64,000 nt of DNA from Vulcanimicrobiota bacterium (GCA_027459645.1 DAIDHQ010000008.1:82286-146285), one strand, 5' to 3'. Positions 53,470 through 62,749 are shown, counted from the first letter of the stretch. The notes: a model not told the origin generated them from the letters alone. Numbers and translations are program-made.

Positions 53470-53850
53470 CTACCTGGCCCGGGAGCGCGCGACGGCGTCA
53501 CGGACGCTAGCAACGATGTTCGAGCCGTCGTAGCCGAGCGAACGCGCGTGAGCCACGAAGCGCTCCGCGATCTCGCCAAGACGCCGCGTGTCGACCGCGC
53601 GTCTTGCACCGGCTACGAACGTTCCGCGCCCGCGCTTGGTCGCCACGACCCCCTCGCGCTCGAGTTCCGCATACGCGCGATTGACCGTGTTCGGATTGAC
53701 CCCGAGCGTTGCGGCCACGTCACGCACGCTAGGCAGTTGCTCCCCGCGACGCACTTCGCCGCGCCCGATTGCGGCAATCAGTTGCTGCGCGAGCTGCACG
53801 TACACCGGCAGCGGCGACCCGTCATCGACAAAAAACGCAGATACGTTCAT
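53470..53850 (-). CDS. GntR-family regulator, YtrA subfamily
   Basis: 126 aa from ATG 53850. Winged helix-turn-helix with PLPVYVQLAQQLIAAI, GEQLPSVRDVAATLGVNPNTV and RAYAELEREGVV, then a short C-terminal helix instead of an effector domain, which defines the YtrA group. Probably represses its own operon: an inverted repeat (53869-53890) lies next to a strong promoter just upstream. Confidence 0.9.
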   Translation of the reverse strand: MNVSAFFVDDGSPLPVYVQLAQQLIAAIGRGEVRRGEQLPSVRDVAATLGVNPNTVNRAYAELEREGVVATKRGRGTFVAGARRAVDTRRLGEIAERFVAHARSLGYDGSNIVASVRDAVARSRAR

Positions 53851-53868
53851 TCGGTTCGTTGTGTCCTT

Positions 53869-53890
53869 GTGTCCTAATACACTAAGACAC
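53869..53890. promoter_or_regulatory. Probable GntR/YtrA operator
   Basis: GTGTC...GACAC arms with TAA/TTA inner symmetry (imperfect 22-bp inverted repeat), covering the expected transcription start region downstream of the promoter 53895-53923. Position suits autorepression. Confidence 0.6.
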
Positions 53891-53894
53891 TTGT

Positions 53895-53923
53895 AGTATA
53901 GCAAAGCCGCGCGGGTGCGTCAA
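53895..53923 (-). promoter_or_regulatory. Sigma-70 promoter of the GntR operon
   Basis: On the minus strand TTGACG (53923-53918), 17-bp spacer, TATACT (53900-53895). Close to consensus with ideal spacing, 45 bp before the gntR start. One of the few convincing promoters in the window. Confidence 0.8.
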
Positions 53924-53948
53924 ACATCTAGCCTTTGTGCGATCTCGT

Positions 53949-54440
53949 TCAGCTCACATACCTCAGCAGATCGCGCCGGTACGCGCGCACGAGCCGGTCG
54001 AATCGCAGACGCAGCCGATGCGCCAGGGCGATCGAGCGCGCGTTTCTGGGATCGATCAACGCCGCGACGCGCTCGAGGCCCAACGTCCCGCGTGCATAGG
54101 CGAGCACGGCGGCGGCCGCCTCCGTAGCATAGCCGTTGCCCCACGCCTCGCGTTCGAGCGACCACACGATCTCTACCGAACCGTCGGGCAAACGGTGCAG
54201 CCCGCAACGGCCGATGAGCCGTCCGTCTTCTTTGCGGATGACGGGCCACACCGAGAATCCCTCGCGCTCCTCTTCTTCCATCATCCGCTCCACTGCGGCC
54301 CGCATCGCATCGGGCGTGGGCGGCGCGCCTGCGGGTGAAAAGGCGCGAACGTCGGGGTCACTCATGATTTCGAGCCAACGCGGTGCGTCGCCGGGCATCC
54401 ACGTGCGCAGCATCAGCCGCTCGGTTTCGATAAACGCCAC
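53949..54440 (-). CDS. GNAT-family N-acetyltransferase (RimJ/RimL-like)
   Basis: 163 aa. Opens with IETERLMLRTWMPGD, contains the acetyl-CoA loop region REAWGNGYATEAAAAVLAYA and the C-terminal NARSIALAHRLRLRF, as in RimJ/RimL-type enzymes acting on protein N-termini or small amines. GTG 54440, 6 bp after the P1-peptidase stop, so probably cotranscribed. Substrate unknown. Confidence 0.85.
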   Translation of the reverse strand: MAFIETERLMLRTWMPGDAPRWLEIMSDPDVRAFSPAGAPPTPDAMRAAVERMMEEEEREGFSVWPVIRKEDGRLIGRCGLHRLPDGSVEIVWSLEREAWGNGYATEAAAAVLAYARGTLGLERVAALIDPRNARSIALAHRLRLRFDRLVRAYRRDLLRYVS

Positions 54441-54446
54441 GACGGT

Positions 54447-55622
54447 TTACGGCGAAATCGCACCAGCCGCGCGCAGCATCTTCAGGACGCGATCGTCGGG
54501 CAAGCCGTACACGATCGAGCCGCCACGGCCGTGCATCGTCTTGGCTTCAAAGAGTGCGTCGTAGATAGCAGCCTGCGTCGCTTCGGCCGTCGCGCGATAG
54601 AGCGCGTCGAGGATCGAATCGTCTTCGATCACGGCTTTGGCGGGCGCATGGATCGTCCACGCTTTCGGTCTGGAATACACGTAGCCGGTCGAAAACGCGA
54701 TAAAGAGATCGCCGCTTCCAACGTCCGACGTGAGACCCGTGCGGCCCATGCCCAGCGCCGCACGCAGCGCGAGCGCGTGCAATTGGCGATGATCGAGCGG
54801 AGCGTTCGTGGCTACGACGACGTCGATGCTTCCGCTGGCCATGCGGCCGTGGATCGTCGCCTTGGCGACGTGTTTGGGATACACCGTCTGGTACTGCCCT
54901 TGCAATCGTTCCCCTACCGGAACGCCGACGATCGTGAGAGCTGCGCGCGAGCTGCCGGTGTTGTCGTTCACCAACACGCCGACGCGGTAGCCGCCGAGGG
55001 CGGCCGGAAGCACGCGCGATGCGGAGCCGATGCCGGCTTTGAAGCCGAAGGCCTTCATCCCGGTTCCCGCGCCGACGCTGCCACGCGCGAATTGCCCCCC
55101 GCGGGCGTCGTCGAGCAGCTTCACGATGTCCGCTTGGCTCACGCTGCGCTTCTGGATGGTATTGAGCATCTGATCGTCGCATTCCATGACGACCGGCAAC
55201 GGCACGTCGTCGGTCAACCCGACCTGCGGGTGGCGCTTGATCATCCAGTCCACGACGCCGTCGTCGGCGAGCCCCACGTTGAGCGTATTGGTGAGAACGA
55301 CGGGCTCTTCCAAGTAACCAGCGGTGTTGATCCAGTGGCTTCCCGTCATTTCGCCGTTGCCGTTGAACGCCACGGCCGCGGCCGCGACCTTCGTGTCCCA
55401 CGGGTCGGCATTGGGAAGAATAGCGGTAGCGCCGGTCCTGACATCCGAGCCTTCGACTAATGTCACATGCCCGACGCGGACGCCGGGTACGTCGGTGATC
55501 CCGTCGAGCGGCCCCGATGGAAAGAGCCCGAAGTGGAAGGGAAGCACGGCTGCTGCGGGCGCGCTGAGGGCGCAGACGATCGTCATCGCGAGCACGAGGC
55601 TATACGTCAATCGCTTGGGCAT
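54447..55622 (-). CDS. P1-family peptidase (DmpA-like aminopeptidase), secreted
   Basis: 391 aa with a signal peptide (YSLVLAMTIVCALSAPAAA). N-terminal nucleophile-type fold: DGITDVPGVRVGHVTL, VVLTNTLNVGLADDGVVDW, and SVGAGTGMKAFGFKAGIG; autoprocessing and nucleophile region ASGSIDVVVATNAPL, where cleavage before the Ser is expected as in DmpA. Releases N-terminal amino acids, including from D-residue or beta-peptide substrates in relatives. ATG 55622, 50 bp from the divergent pckA start. Confidence 0.9.
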   Translation of the reverse strand: MPKRLTYSLVLAMTIVCALSAPAAAVLPFHFGLFPSGPLDGITDVPGVRVGHVTLVEGSDVRTGATAILPNADPWDTKVAAAAVAFNGNGEMTGSHWINTAGYLEEPVVLTNTLNVGLADDGVVDWMIKRHPQVGLTDDVPLPVVMECDDQMLNTIQKRSVSQADIVKLLDDARGGQFARGSVGAGTGMKAFGFKAGIGSASRVLPAALGGYRVGVLVNDNTGSSRAALTIVGVPVGERLQGQYQTVYPKHVAKATIHGRMASGSIDVVVATNAPLDHRQLHALALRAALGMGRTGLTSDVGSGDLFIAFSTGYVYSRPKAWTIHAPAKAVIEDDSILDALYRATAEATQAAIYDALFEAKTMHGRGGSIVYGLPDDRVLKMLRAAGAISP

Positions 55623-55672
55623 GGCGCTGCATTGGGCGGTTCGGCAGGCACGGCCTGCGGGGGTGAACAACT

Positions 55673-57283
55673 GTGATACTTTCACGTTCTCGAGTGACGA
55701 GGGATTCGACCATTCTAACCGTTCCGCAAAAACTCAAAGCCGCAACCTTGTGGGAGAACCTTACGCCTCCCGAGCTGATCGAGCATGCGATTCGGCGCGG
55801 GGAAGGCGTCTTAGGTCAGAACGGGCAGTTCATCGTCGACACGCGCCCGCATACCGGACGTTCCCCCAAGGACAAAGCGTTCGTCAAAGAGCCGGGAAGC
55901 GAGTCGCACATCGATTGGGGCGATACGAACGCGCCGATCGACGCGGCGATCTTCGACGCGCTTTGGGAAAAGGTTCAAGCCTATCTTTCGGAACGCGAGG
56001 TCTACTCGCTCGACACGTACGTCGGCGCCGACGAGCGCTATCAGGTGCCGATTCGCGTCTACACCGAATTTGCGTGGCACAATCTCTTCGCGCATCATCT
56101 CTTTATCACGCCCGACAAGCCCCAACCGGGCTTCGTACCGGAGTTCACGGTCGTCGACGCGGCGCTCTTCGAAGCCGATCCCGCGCGCGACCGGACGCGA
56201 AGCTCGACGTTTATCCTGGTGAATTTCGAAAAGCGCATGATCTTGATCGGCGGCACGCGCTACGCGGGCGAGATCAAGAAATCGATCTTCACGGTCATGA
56301 ATTATCTGCTTCCGCTGCGCAAGACGTTGCCGATGCACTGTTCGGCCAACGTCGGCAAAGACGGCGACGTCGCCATATTCTTTGGCCTTTCCGGAACCGG
56401 CAAGACGACGCTCTCGTCGGATCCGCATCGTCCGCTCATCGGTGACGACGAACACGGGTGGTCCGACGACGGCGTCTTCAACTTCGAAGGCGGCTGCTAT
56501 GCAAAGGTGATTCGGCTCTCGCCCAGTGCAGAACCCGAGATTTGGGCTGCGACGAACCGCTTTTCGACGGTCCTCGAAAACGTCGTGTACGACGAAACGA
56601 CGCGCGCGCTCGACGTTGATTCCGATGCCAAGACCGAGAACACGCGTTCCGCCTATCCGCTTTCGTTCATTCCGAACATCGTCCCCGGCAGCAAAGGCGG
56701 CCATCCGCGCACGATCATCATGCTGACCGCCGATGCATTCGGCGTGTTGCCGCCGATTTCGAAACTCTCACGCGAACAGGCGATGTATCACTTCCTCTCC
56801 GGCTATACCGCCAAGGTGGCCGGAACGGAACGCGGCGTTACCGAACCGCAAGCGACCTTCTCCACGTGCTTCGGCGCGCCGTTCATGGTGCATCATCCGA
56901 CGGTGTACGCGCGTCTGCTCGGACGTAAGATCGACGAGCACGACGTCGAGTGCTGGCTCGTCAACACCGGGTGGAGCGGCGGTCCCTATGGCGTCGGCAA
57001 GCGCATGTCGATCGCACACACGCGAGCGATGGTTAACGCGGCGATCGAAGGCCGCATCCCGAAGGAATTCGAACTCGAGCCGTTCTTCGGACTTCACGTG
57101 CCCAAGCGCATTCCGGACGTGCCGAGCGAAGTACTGAACCCGCGCAACGTGTGGCCGGACAAGAACGCCTACGACGAGCAAGCACGCAAGCTCTCCCAAC
57201 TCTTCTTCGACAACTTCAAGCGTTTCGAAATGCACGCGACCGACGGCGTGAAAGCCGTTGCGATCAAGCCTCGATCGTCATAA
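55673..57283 (+). CDS. pckA: Phosphoenolpyruvate carboxykinase (ATP)
   Basis: Converts oxaloacetate and ATP to phosphoenolpyruvate for gluconeogenesis. 536 aa, standard length. P-loop [14 protein letters not shown], substrate loop [41 protein letters not shown] and [16 protein letters not shown]. The P-loop type marks the ATP rather than GTP enzyme. GTG 55673 is the longest start. A VOC gene follows after 2 bp. Confidence 0.96.
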   Translation: MILSRSRVTRDSTILTVPQKLKAATLWENLTPPELIEHAIRRGEGVLGQNGQFIVDTRPHTGRSPKDKAFVKEPGSESHIDWGDTNAPIDAAIFDALWEKVQAYLSEREVYSLDTYVGADERYQVPIRVYTEFAWHNLFAHHLFITPDKPQPGFVPEFTVVDAALFEADPARDRTRSSTFILVNFEKRMILIGGTRYAGEIKKSIFTVMNYLLPLRKTLPMHCSANVGKDGDVAIFFGLSGTGKTTLSSDPHRPLIGDDEHGWSDDGVFNFEGGCYAKVIRLSPSAEPEIWAATNRFSTVLENVVYDETTRALDVDSDAKTENTRSAYPLSFIPNIVPGSKGGHPRTIIMLTADAFGVLPPISKLSREQAMYHFLSGYTAKVAGTERGVTEPQATFSTCFGAPFMVHHPTVYARLLGRKIDEHDVECWLVNTGWSGGPYGVGKRMSIAHTRAMVNAAIEGRIPKEFELEPFFGLHVPKRIPDVPSEVLNPRNVWPDKNAYDEQARKLSQLFFDNFKRFEMHATDGVKAVAIKPRSS

Positions 57284-57285
57284 GC

Positions 57286-57705
57286 GTGTCCGTCGAATTC
57301 CTGGGTTTCGATCACGTCGACTGCCGCGTGCGCTCGCTTGCGGCAGTCGAATCCTTTTACGACGATCTGATGCCCGCACTCGGCCTGACCGAAAAACGCT
57401 ACGCCTACATCGATCCCGAAGGCGAATGGCATCGCGAGTTCGATTCCTATAACGCCGTCGAGTACTATGAACCCGAGCACCCCACGAAGCCGCGTCGATT
57501 CTTCGGCGTTATAGAAAACCCGCTGCACCGAACGAACGATACGCGTATTGCGTTCCGGGTCTCCTACCATCGGCTGCCGGCTCTCGTTGCGCTGCTCGCG
57601 CGCGTCGAGGCGCAAAACGTCGAACCGAGCGGCGACGAATCGTATCCCGCAATCTTTTTCGAAGATCCCTCGGGCACGAAGCTGGAACTGATCGGTCGCG
57701 CTTAG
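57286..57705 (+). CDS. VOC-family (glyoxalase-like) protein
   Basis: 139 aa from GTG 57286, 2 bp after the pckA stop. Glyoxalase fold: LGFDHVDCRVRSLAAVESFYDDL, HIAFRV-equivalent TRIAFRVSYH, and EDPSGTKLELIG. Metal-ligand candidates are His in DHVD and Glu in KLELIG. Activity not predictable. Converges on yjbQ with overlapping stops. Confidence 0.85.
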   Translation: MSVEFLGFDHVDCRVRSLAAVESFYDDLMPALGLTEKRYAYIDPEGEWHREFDSYNAVEYYEPEHPTKPRRFFGVIENPLHRTNDTRIAFRVSYHRLPALVALLARVEAQNVEPSGDESYPAIFFEDPSGTKLELIGRA

Positions 57706-58136
57706 CCCGCGATCCCCATCGCCTTTAGCAAGATCCGCTTCGGTCGGCAGCCGTCGAACTCGCCGTAGTGAACGCGTTCCCACGGCCCGAGATCGAGCGC
57801 GCCGTTCGTCACCGGAACGAGCACTTGATGGCCGAGCAACATTCGCTTAAGATGCGCGTCGGCATTATCTTCGCCGGTAAGATGATGGTGATACTCCGGC
57901 TTGCGGGGCGCGAGCGTTTCCAACCATTCCATGACGTCGCGCCACAATCCCGATTCGTGATCGTTCACGAAGATGCTCGACGTGATGTGCATCGTCGAAA
58001 CGAGCACGTATCCGTCAAGGAGACCGGCCGCTTGCCGAACTCGCTCGACGTCGGGAGTGATGTCCAGGATCTCGTAACGTCGCTGCGTCTTTATCGTTAG
58101 GTACTCGGTGTGACAGATCGTCGCGCCGCTCGTCAT
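57702..58136 (-). CDS. YjbQ/UPF0047 family protein
   Basis: 144 aa from ATG 58136, chosen for CGGAGAAAG in front. Conserved ITSSIFVNDHESGLWRD, HHLTGEDNADAHLKRMLLG and GPWERVHYGEFDG. Family members show weak thiamin phosphate synthase activity in vitro; physiological role unclear. Stop overlaps the VOC gene stop on the other strand. Confidence 0.9.
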   Translation of the reverse strand: MTSGATICHTEYLTIKTQRRYEILDITPDVERVRQAAGLLDGYVLVSTMHITSSIFVNDHESGLWRDVMEWLETLAPRKPEYHHHLTGEDNADAHLKRMLLGHQVLVPVTNGALDLGPWERVHYGEFDGCRPKRILLKAMGIAG

Positions 58137-58198
58137 CTTTCTCCGTTCTTTAATGAGCATCTCAGGTAAGAAGTAGGCCTCGACCGTAGGATGAAGCC

Positions 58199-58594
58199 AT
58201 GAAATTGCCCCATCTTCTCCTCTCCGGCGTCGCGGCAGCCGCACTTGCTCTGCCCGTTGCCGTAGCGGCTCAAACGGCGCCAGCAGCGCCCCCCGCCGGC
58301 GCCCAAGCCGGAGCGCACCACGGACATCGCCCAATGCGCATGTTCCGTAACCTCAATCTCAGCACCGCACAGCAGCAACAGATCAAAACCTTGTTCCAAC
58401 AGTTCCGCGCGGCGCATCCGCGCGGCAGCATGCCGGACAAGGCGTCCCGCCGCGCACTGCATCAGCAGATCATGGCGGTTCTCACGCCGCAACAGCGCGC
58501 GCAACTCAAGGCCGAACGCCAAAAGATGCGCGCCGAACGCCGCGCCCGCATGAACGGCGCGATGCCGAACGCCTCGCCCACACCCTCCATCTAG
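58199..58594 (+). CDS. Spy/CpxP-like periplasmic protein
   Basis: 131 aa with signal peptide (HLLLSGVAAAALALPVAVAAQ). The mature part is Gln, Arg and Ala rich: LNLSTAQQQQIKTLFQQFR and VLTPQQRAQLKAERQKM resemble the two LTxxQ repeats of Spy-type periplasmic chaperones. Binding partner unknown. ATG at 58199. Single gene; a hairpin follows. Confidence 0.8.
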   Translation: MKLPHLLLSGVAAAALALPVAVAAQTAPAAPPAGAQAGAHHGHRPMRMFRNLNLSTAQQQQIKTLFQQFRAAHPRGSMPDKASRRALHQQIMAVLTPQQRAQLKAERQKMRAERRARMNGAMPNASPTPSI

Positions 58595-58603
58595 CCCAGT
58601 CCC

Positions 58604-59074
58604 TCACGGCCCGATTCGAAGACGAATCGGGCCGTCTGCTTGCGCGGACCATTCGATCGCATCAAAACGTTCCGCCTGGTACGTTGCGCGCCGCGCGAAC
58701 GCGAGACCGCGGCCGTGCAGAATCGCGATAACGTCCAATCCGGCACCGCGCGCGCTCTCGATCCCGCTCGTGCTGTCTTCGAGCGCAACGGCGCGTGCCG
58801 GCTCAACACCCAGTGACGAGGCTCCGAGGGCATACGGGTCGGGCGCCGGCTTGCCTCGCTGGACGTCATCGGCACTTACAAGCACGTTGGGCAGCGGCAG
58901 ACCTGCCGCCACGATCAACGCCTGTGCAAAGGCGCGGCCACACGACGTGACGATCGCCCAGCGGCCGATCGGCAAACTCGCGAGCGCCTGCCGTGCACCC
59001 GGCACCGCGGTGCCGCCGCCGTCGACGAGCGTACCGAAGAGATCGAAACACACGGCCTCGTAGGAAAGCTCCAT
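58604..59074 (-). CDS. Compact HAD-family hydrolase
   Basis: 156 aa from ATG 59074. Motif I FDLFGTLVDG, motif II VTSCG, motif III KPAPDPY, motif IV EDSTSGIESA. Only about 40 residues separate motif I and motif II, so the usual C1 cap (about 80 residues) is missing, which in this superfamily goes with macromolecular or phosphoprotein substrates, or reflects a deletion. Motif I has FDLFGT, in which the general acid Asp is replaced by Phe, as in 2-haloacid dehalogenase types. Divergent from PFK. Confidence 0.78.
   Translation of the reverse strand: MELSYEAVCFDLFGTLVDGGGTAVPGARQALASLPIGRWAIVTSCGRAFAQALIVAAGLPLPNVLVSADDVQRGKPAPDPYALGASSLGVEPARAVALEDSTSGIESARGAGLDVIAILHGRGLAFARRATYQAERFDAIEWSAQADGPIRLRIGP
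58606..58635. terminator. 13-bp hairpin between convergent genes
   Basis: Perfect stem 58606-58618 with 58623-58635 and 4-nt loop, 11 bp after the Spy-like stop. It also forms the last codons of the HAD gene on the minus strand. No T tract; probably a shared 3' end. Confidence 0.6.
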
Positions 59075-59096
59075 AAACGAAGTGCATTCTCCGCAC

Positions 59097-60353
59097 ATGG
59101 CCGATACACTCGCAATCCTGGTCGGCGGCGGTCCCGCTCCGGGCATCAACGAAGTCATTGCGTCCGCGACGATAGAAGCGATCAATTGCGGACTTCGCGT
59201 GATCGGCATCTATGACGGATACCGCGATCTTGTCGCCGGCACGACCGCCAAGACGATCGAATTGACGATCGACTATGTCGCCCAAAACCATACGCGCGGC
59301 GGATCGATCCTTCGCACGTCGCGAACCAATCCCGCGCAAGACGAGCGTTCGCTCGAGAATTGCGTAGCGTCGCTCGAACGCCTCGACGTCCAATATCTCG
59401 TCTGCATCGGCGGCGACGACACCACGTTCGGAGCGACGAAGATTGCCGAGCGGACGAAAGGCAAGATCGGCGTGTGCACCGTGCCCAAGACGATCGACAA
59501 CGATCTTCCGCTTCCGGAAAATGCGCCGACCTTTGGTTTCGAGACCGCACGTTCCGTCGGCGCGCAGATCATCGAGAGTTTGATCGAAGACGCGCGCACG
59601 ACCGTGCGCTGGTATCTTGTCATTAGCATGGGCCGCAAATCGGGAGCGCTCGCCCTGGGCATGTGCAAGTCCGCTGGCGCGACGCTCGCGGTTATTCCCG
59701 AAGAATTTCCGGGCGGCAAACTGGATCTGCGGCTCGTTATCGACACCATCGTCGGCTCCATCATCAAACGCCGCGCGCAAGGCCGCGAGTACGGCGTCGC
59801 CGTCGTTGCCGAAGGTATCGCCGAACGGCTCTCAGCGGACGCACTTGCAACGCTGCAAAACCTCGAACATGACTCCTACGGACACGTCCGCCTCGCAGAC
59901 GTGCCGATCGGACAGTTGCTACGCGACGGCGTCCGTTCGCGTCTACGCGAGCTCGGCCTCGATATGACCGTCCTGAGCAAAGACATTGGGTATGAGTTGC
60001 GCTGCGCGCGCCCGGTACCGTTCGATCTGGATTACACGAGAACGCTCGGCTACGGGGCGGTTCGCTACCTCCTCTCCGGAGGCAGCGGCGCGTTGATCGC
60101 GCTTTCCGGAGGCCGGCTGCATCCCGTCGCTTTAGAGGATCTGCTCGATCCGCACACGGGTCGCATTCGCACGCGCTCGGTCGACGTGCACTCCGAGGCC
60201 TACGCCGTCGCGCGAGATTACATGGTACGAATCGAATCCGACGATCTGCAATCGGAGCAGCTCGCGAGCCTCGCAAGACACACAAATTTAGCCCCGGCGG
60301 AGTTCGCATCGCAATTCGAACGAACCGCCACCGCGCGGGTACGCTCCTCGTAA
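59097..60353 (+). CDS. 6-phosphofructokinase, PPi-type signature
   Basis: 418 aa. The two discriminating positions favour pyrophosphate over ATP: CIGGDDT (Asp after GGD, residues 105-109) and VPKTIDND with Lys (130-136). Substrate loop MGRKSGALALG (MGR). ATG 59097 chosen; GTG 59082 is five codons upstream. A PPi-PFK is reversible and fits a pathway that also carries pckA. Confirmation needs enzyme assay. Confidence 0.88.
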   Translation: MADTLAILVGGGPAPGINEVIASATIEAINCGLRVIGIYDGYRDLVAGTTAKTIELTIDYVAQNHTRGGSILRTSRTNPAQDERSLENCVASLERLDVQYLVCIGGDDTTFGATKIAERTKGKIGVCTVPKTIDNDLPLPENAPTFGFETARSVGAQIIESLIEDARTTVRWYLVISMGRKSGALALGMCKSAGATLAVIPEEFPGGKLDLRLVIDTIVGSIIKRRAQGREYGVAVVAEGIAERLSADALATLQNLEHDSYGHVRLADVPIGQLLRDGVRSRLRELGLDMTVLSKDIGYELRCARPVPFDLDYTRTLGYGAVRYLLSGGSGALIALSGGRLHPVALEDLLDPHTGRIRTRSVDVHSEAYAVARDYMVRIESDDLQSEQLASLARHTNLAPAEFASQFERTATARVRSS

Positions 60354-60404
60354 GGGTTGCGGCATATGGTGCGTGGCGTTTCGCGCAGTGGGTACGAGAC
60401 GAGC

Positions 60405-61535
60405 ATGAAGGCCTTGCTCGGCGCGGTCTTACTGCTCGCCGCCGCGCCCCAACAGCCATCGGTCCCACACGGCTTCACGATCGAACGCATCGCAACCGTT
60501 GCGGAAGCCCGGGAGCTGGCGATTGCGCCCAACGGCGACCTGTTCGTCGGCACGTATGGCCACGATGTCATGCTCGTGCGCAACGCCGAAGCGGCGCATC
60601 CAACCGCGCCGGCGGTGTTTGCACATTTCGACGAAGCGCCCGCAGCCGGCGTGGCGCTTTCCGCCGACGCGCTCTTCGTCGGCACGGAGTTCGCCGTCTA
60701 TCGGATAGCCTATCACGCGGGTGAAACGCGCGCACCGGCACCTCAGAAGCTCGCGACCGTTCGGCCCTCGGGTATCGCCCGGGATCATGAAACGACGAGC
60801 GTTGCGTGGAACGGCAGAACGCTTTACGCGAGCATTGGTTCCTCGTGCAATGCCTGCCGGCCGGAACTCGATGCAACGCGCGCGACGATCCAACGCGTTG
60901 ACGTCGCGCATTATCGGCTCTCGCCCGTTGCGACGCACATCCGCAACGCAATCGCCCTGACCGTTAATCCCGCGACGCGCGCTTTGTGGGCCGGCGTCGC
61001 CGGCGTCGACGATCTGGCCGTCGGACATCCGTACGAGATCTTCGACGACGTCACGGCACACAAGCTGCCCGTATCGTACGGTTGGCCGCGCTGTTACGAG
61101 AATCGAAAAGCGGATCCGCGCTGGCCCGGAAGTTGCGCCGGCGTCGCGATTCCACGCGTCATTTTTCCGGCGTATGAAACGCCGATCGGCGCTGTCTTTT
61201 ATCCCGCGAATCAACGCGGCCGCTATGCGTTTCCCGCAAAATACCGAGGCGGAGCATTCGTAACGCTCCACGGCTCGTGGCACGGTCCCGCGCAAGGGCT
61301 TTCGGGATTCGTACCGCCGCGCGTCGTCTTCGTGCCCATGCTCCGAGACGAGCCCGCGAGGCCGATCGACTGGCGCGATCCAAGCAAACAGTGGACGCAG
61401 TTCGTCGGCGGCTACCAGAACGGCGGCACGAACGAACGCATCGGTCGACCGACGGGCATCGCCGTCGGCCCCGAAGGTTCACTCTTCGTGGCCGACGATG
61501 AAACGGGTGCGATCTATCGCATTCGAAAGCTCTAG
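60405..61535 (+). CDS. PQQ-dependent sugar dehydrogenase-like beta-propeller
   Basis: 376 aa, secreted: N-terminal helix KALLGAVLLLAAAPQQ. Six-bladed propeller of the soluble glucose/L-sorbosone dehydrogenase type, with GFTIERIATV, YASIGSSCNAC, GWPRCYE, RGGAFVTLHGSWH and GRPTGIAVGPEGSLFVADD. Two cysteine pairs, plausible disulfides. PQQ use and substrate are unproven. Its stop overlaps the GH64 pseudogene stop on the other strand. Confidence 0.82.
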   Translation: MKALLGAVLLLAAAPQQPSVPHGFTIERIATVAEARELAIAPNGDLFVGTYGHDVMLVRNAEAAHPTAPAVFAHFDEAPAAGVALSADALFVGTEFAVYRIAYHAGETRAPAPQKLATVRPSGIARDHETTSVAWNGRTLYASIGSSCNACRPELDATRATIQRVDVAHYRLSPVATHIRNAIALTVNPATRALWAGVAGVDDLAVGHPYEIFDDVTAHKLPVSYGWPRCYENRKADPRWPGSCAGVAIPRVIFPAYETPIGAVFYPANQRGRYAFPAKYRGGAFVTLHGSWHGPAQGLSGFVPPRVVFVPMLRDEPARPIDWRDPSKQWTQFVGGYQNGGTNERIGRPTGIAVGPEGSLFVADDETGAIYRIRKL

Positions 61536-62628
61536 AGCGGATTGAGAGTGACGTTCCACTGTTCCCCGGGCGTGTAGTACGCAGGGAAGTATGGTGAATA
61601 TGCTCCCTGCCCCCGGTGACGGGGTTAGTGCATTCGTCGTCGTCTGCGAAGGCGTACGCCAAGCCTGGATAATCGGGCGAGGACGCGATGCCGACGGAAT
61701 GCGCTAAGGCGGCGTACCAATCGACGGTGCCCCCTTTAGGCACGGGAACGGCCGGATTGCCTTGCGTTCCGAGAAAAAAGAATTGCCAATCCTCGTTGCT
61801 GGTATAGGTGATCGTTTGAGCGACGCCTTGCTGCGGCATCGGATTCGGCTTCCCGCAGAATGGCTGCGGATAGCTCGGCCACGCTGGGAGCCCGGGGAGA
61901 GCCGGATTGGGGACGGGCAAGGTGCCACGCTCAATCGACACGACGAGCGCGCGGCCGATGAAAAACCCTAGTGAGTCGCCCGAGTTATCGATCGTGTTAT
62001 TTTGATCGGTAAACACACCGGCGTTATTGAAGACATCCCAGGTGGTCGGATACGCGATCTGAACGACCGGAGCGCTCGCCCCCGGAGTTCCGGTCGCCAT
62101 CGGCGCCGGATAGAAATTTAAATATCCCTTTCCTTCATTCCCGGATCCTTGTTGTTGTACGACGCCGTAATATGGTTCATTTGGAACGAAATCACCGTAG
62201 TACAGCTCCAGGTAGTTGCCGTTTTTGTAGGTGTTCCAAATCGCGGCCGCGGCCGCATCCCAGTACCCGGGCGCGGGGTTGGGAAACTGCGGCGAATTCG
62301 CCGGTATCGACGATGCCGACGGAACCGGGAAGTTGTCTGCGGGAATGTTTACGGCGTTTTTAGGCGCGATGACGCGGGAATACGTCGTACCTGTAACGCT
62401 CTGGATCAGGCCGTTCCACTGAGTACCAAGCATGTTCAAGTCGGCAATCATGTTTGTAACTGCATGCGGCGACATGCCGTAAAGCGTTCCAAGAGAAGGC
62501 GCTCCCGAACCTGAGTATGTGGCCGTTTGGAACGAAATTGGAATTCCAAGTCCATCGACCTGGGTCACGTCGAGACCAAACTGCTGTCCGGCTGCAGGCC
62601 ACGTATATTCCAGAAAATCCCATACGTT
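61532..62628 (-). pseudogene. GH64-like beta-1,3-glucanase, broken by IS insertion and a frameshift
   Basis: Reads on the minus strand from NVWDFLEYTWPAAGQQFGLD (against the IS end) through TQVDGLGIPISFQT, YWDAAAAAIWNTY, and DYPGLAYAFADDDECTNPVTG. After TNPVTG the frame shifts at the C run 61610-61614; with one more G the protein would end YFPAYYTPGEQWNVTLNPL and stop at 61532-61534, a natural GH64 terminus. N-terminal coding would lie beyond the IS, outside the window. A 469-aa frame that continues to 61159 is a read-through product of the shift. The frameshift may be a sequencing error; the IS interruption is not. Confidence 0.75.
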
Positions 62629-62656
62629 GATCGCGTCCCACGTGGTGGTGTATGAG
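62629..62656 (+). repeat. Left terminal inverted repeat of the IS
   Basis: Matches 23 of 28 bases with the reverse complement of 63973-64000; starts GATCG and ends TGGTGTATGAG. Confidence 0.85.
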
Positions 62657-62749
62657 AGGGTTGTCCTCGTAGCCTAAACGAGAGCGGCCATCGTGGCTTT
62701 CGGCGAAGGTTGTTTTTGCAAAAGAACTACCGACACGAAAGGAACCACG

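Noticed and set aside
61159..61531. Continuation of the glucanase frame past its natural end
   Set aside because: Arg/Ser-rich read-through antisense to the PQQ-dehydrogenase-like gene, created by the frameshift at 61610-61614.
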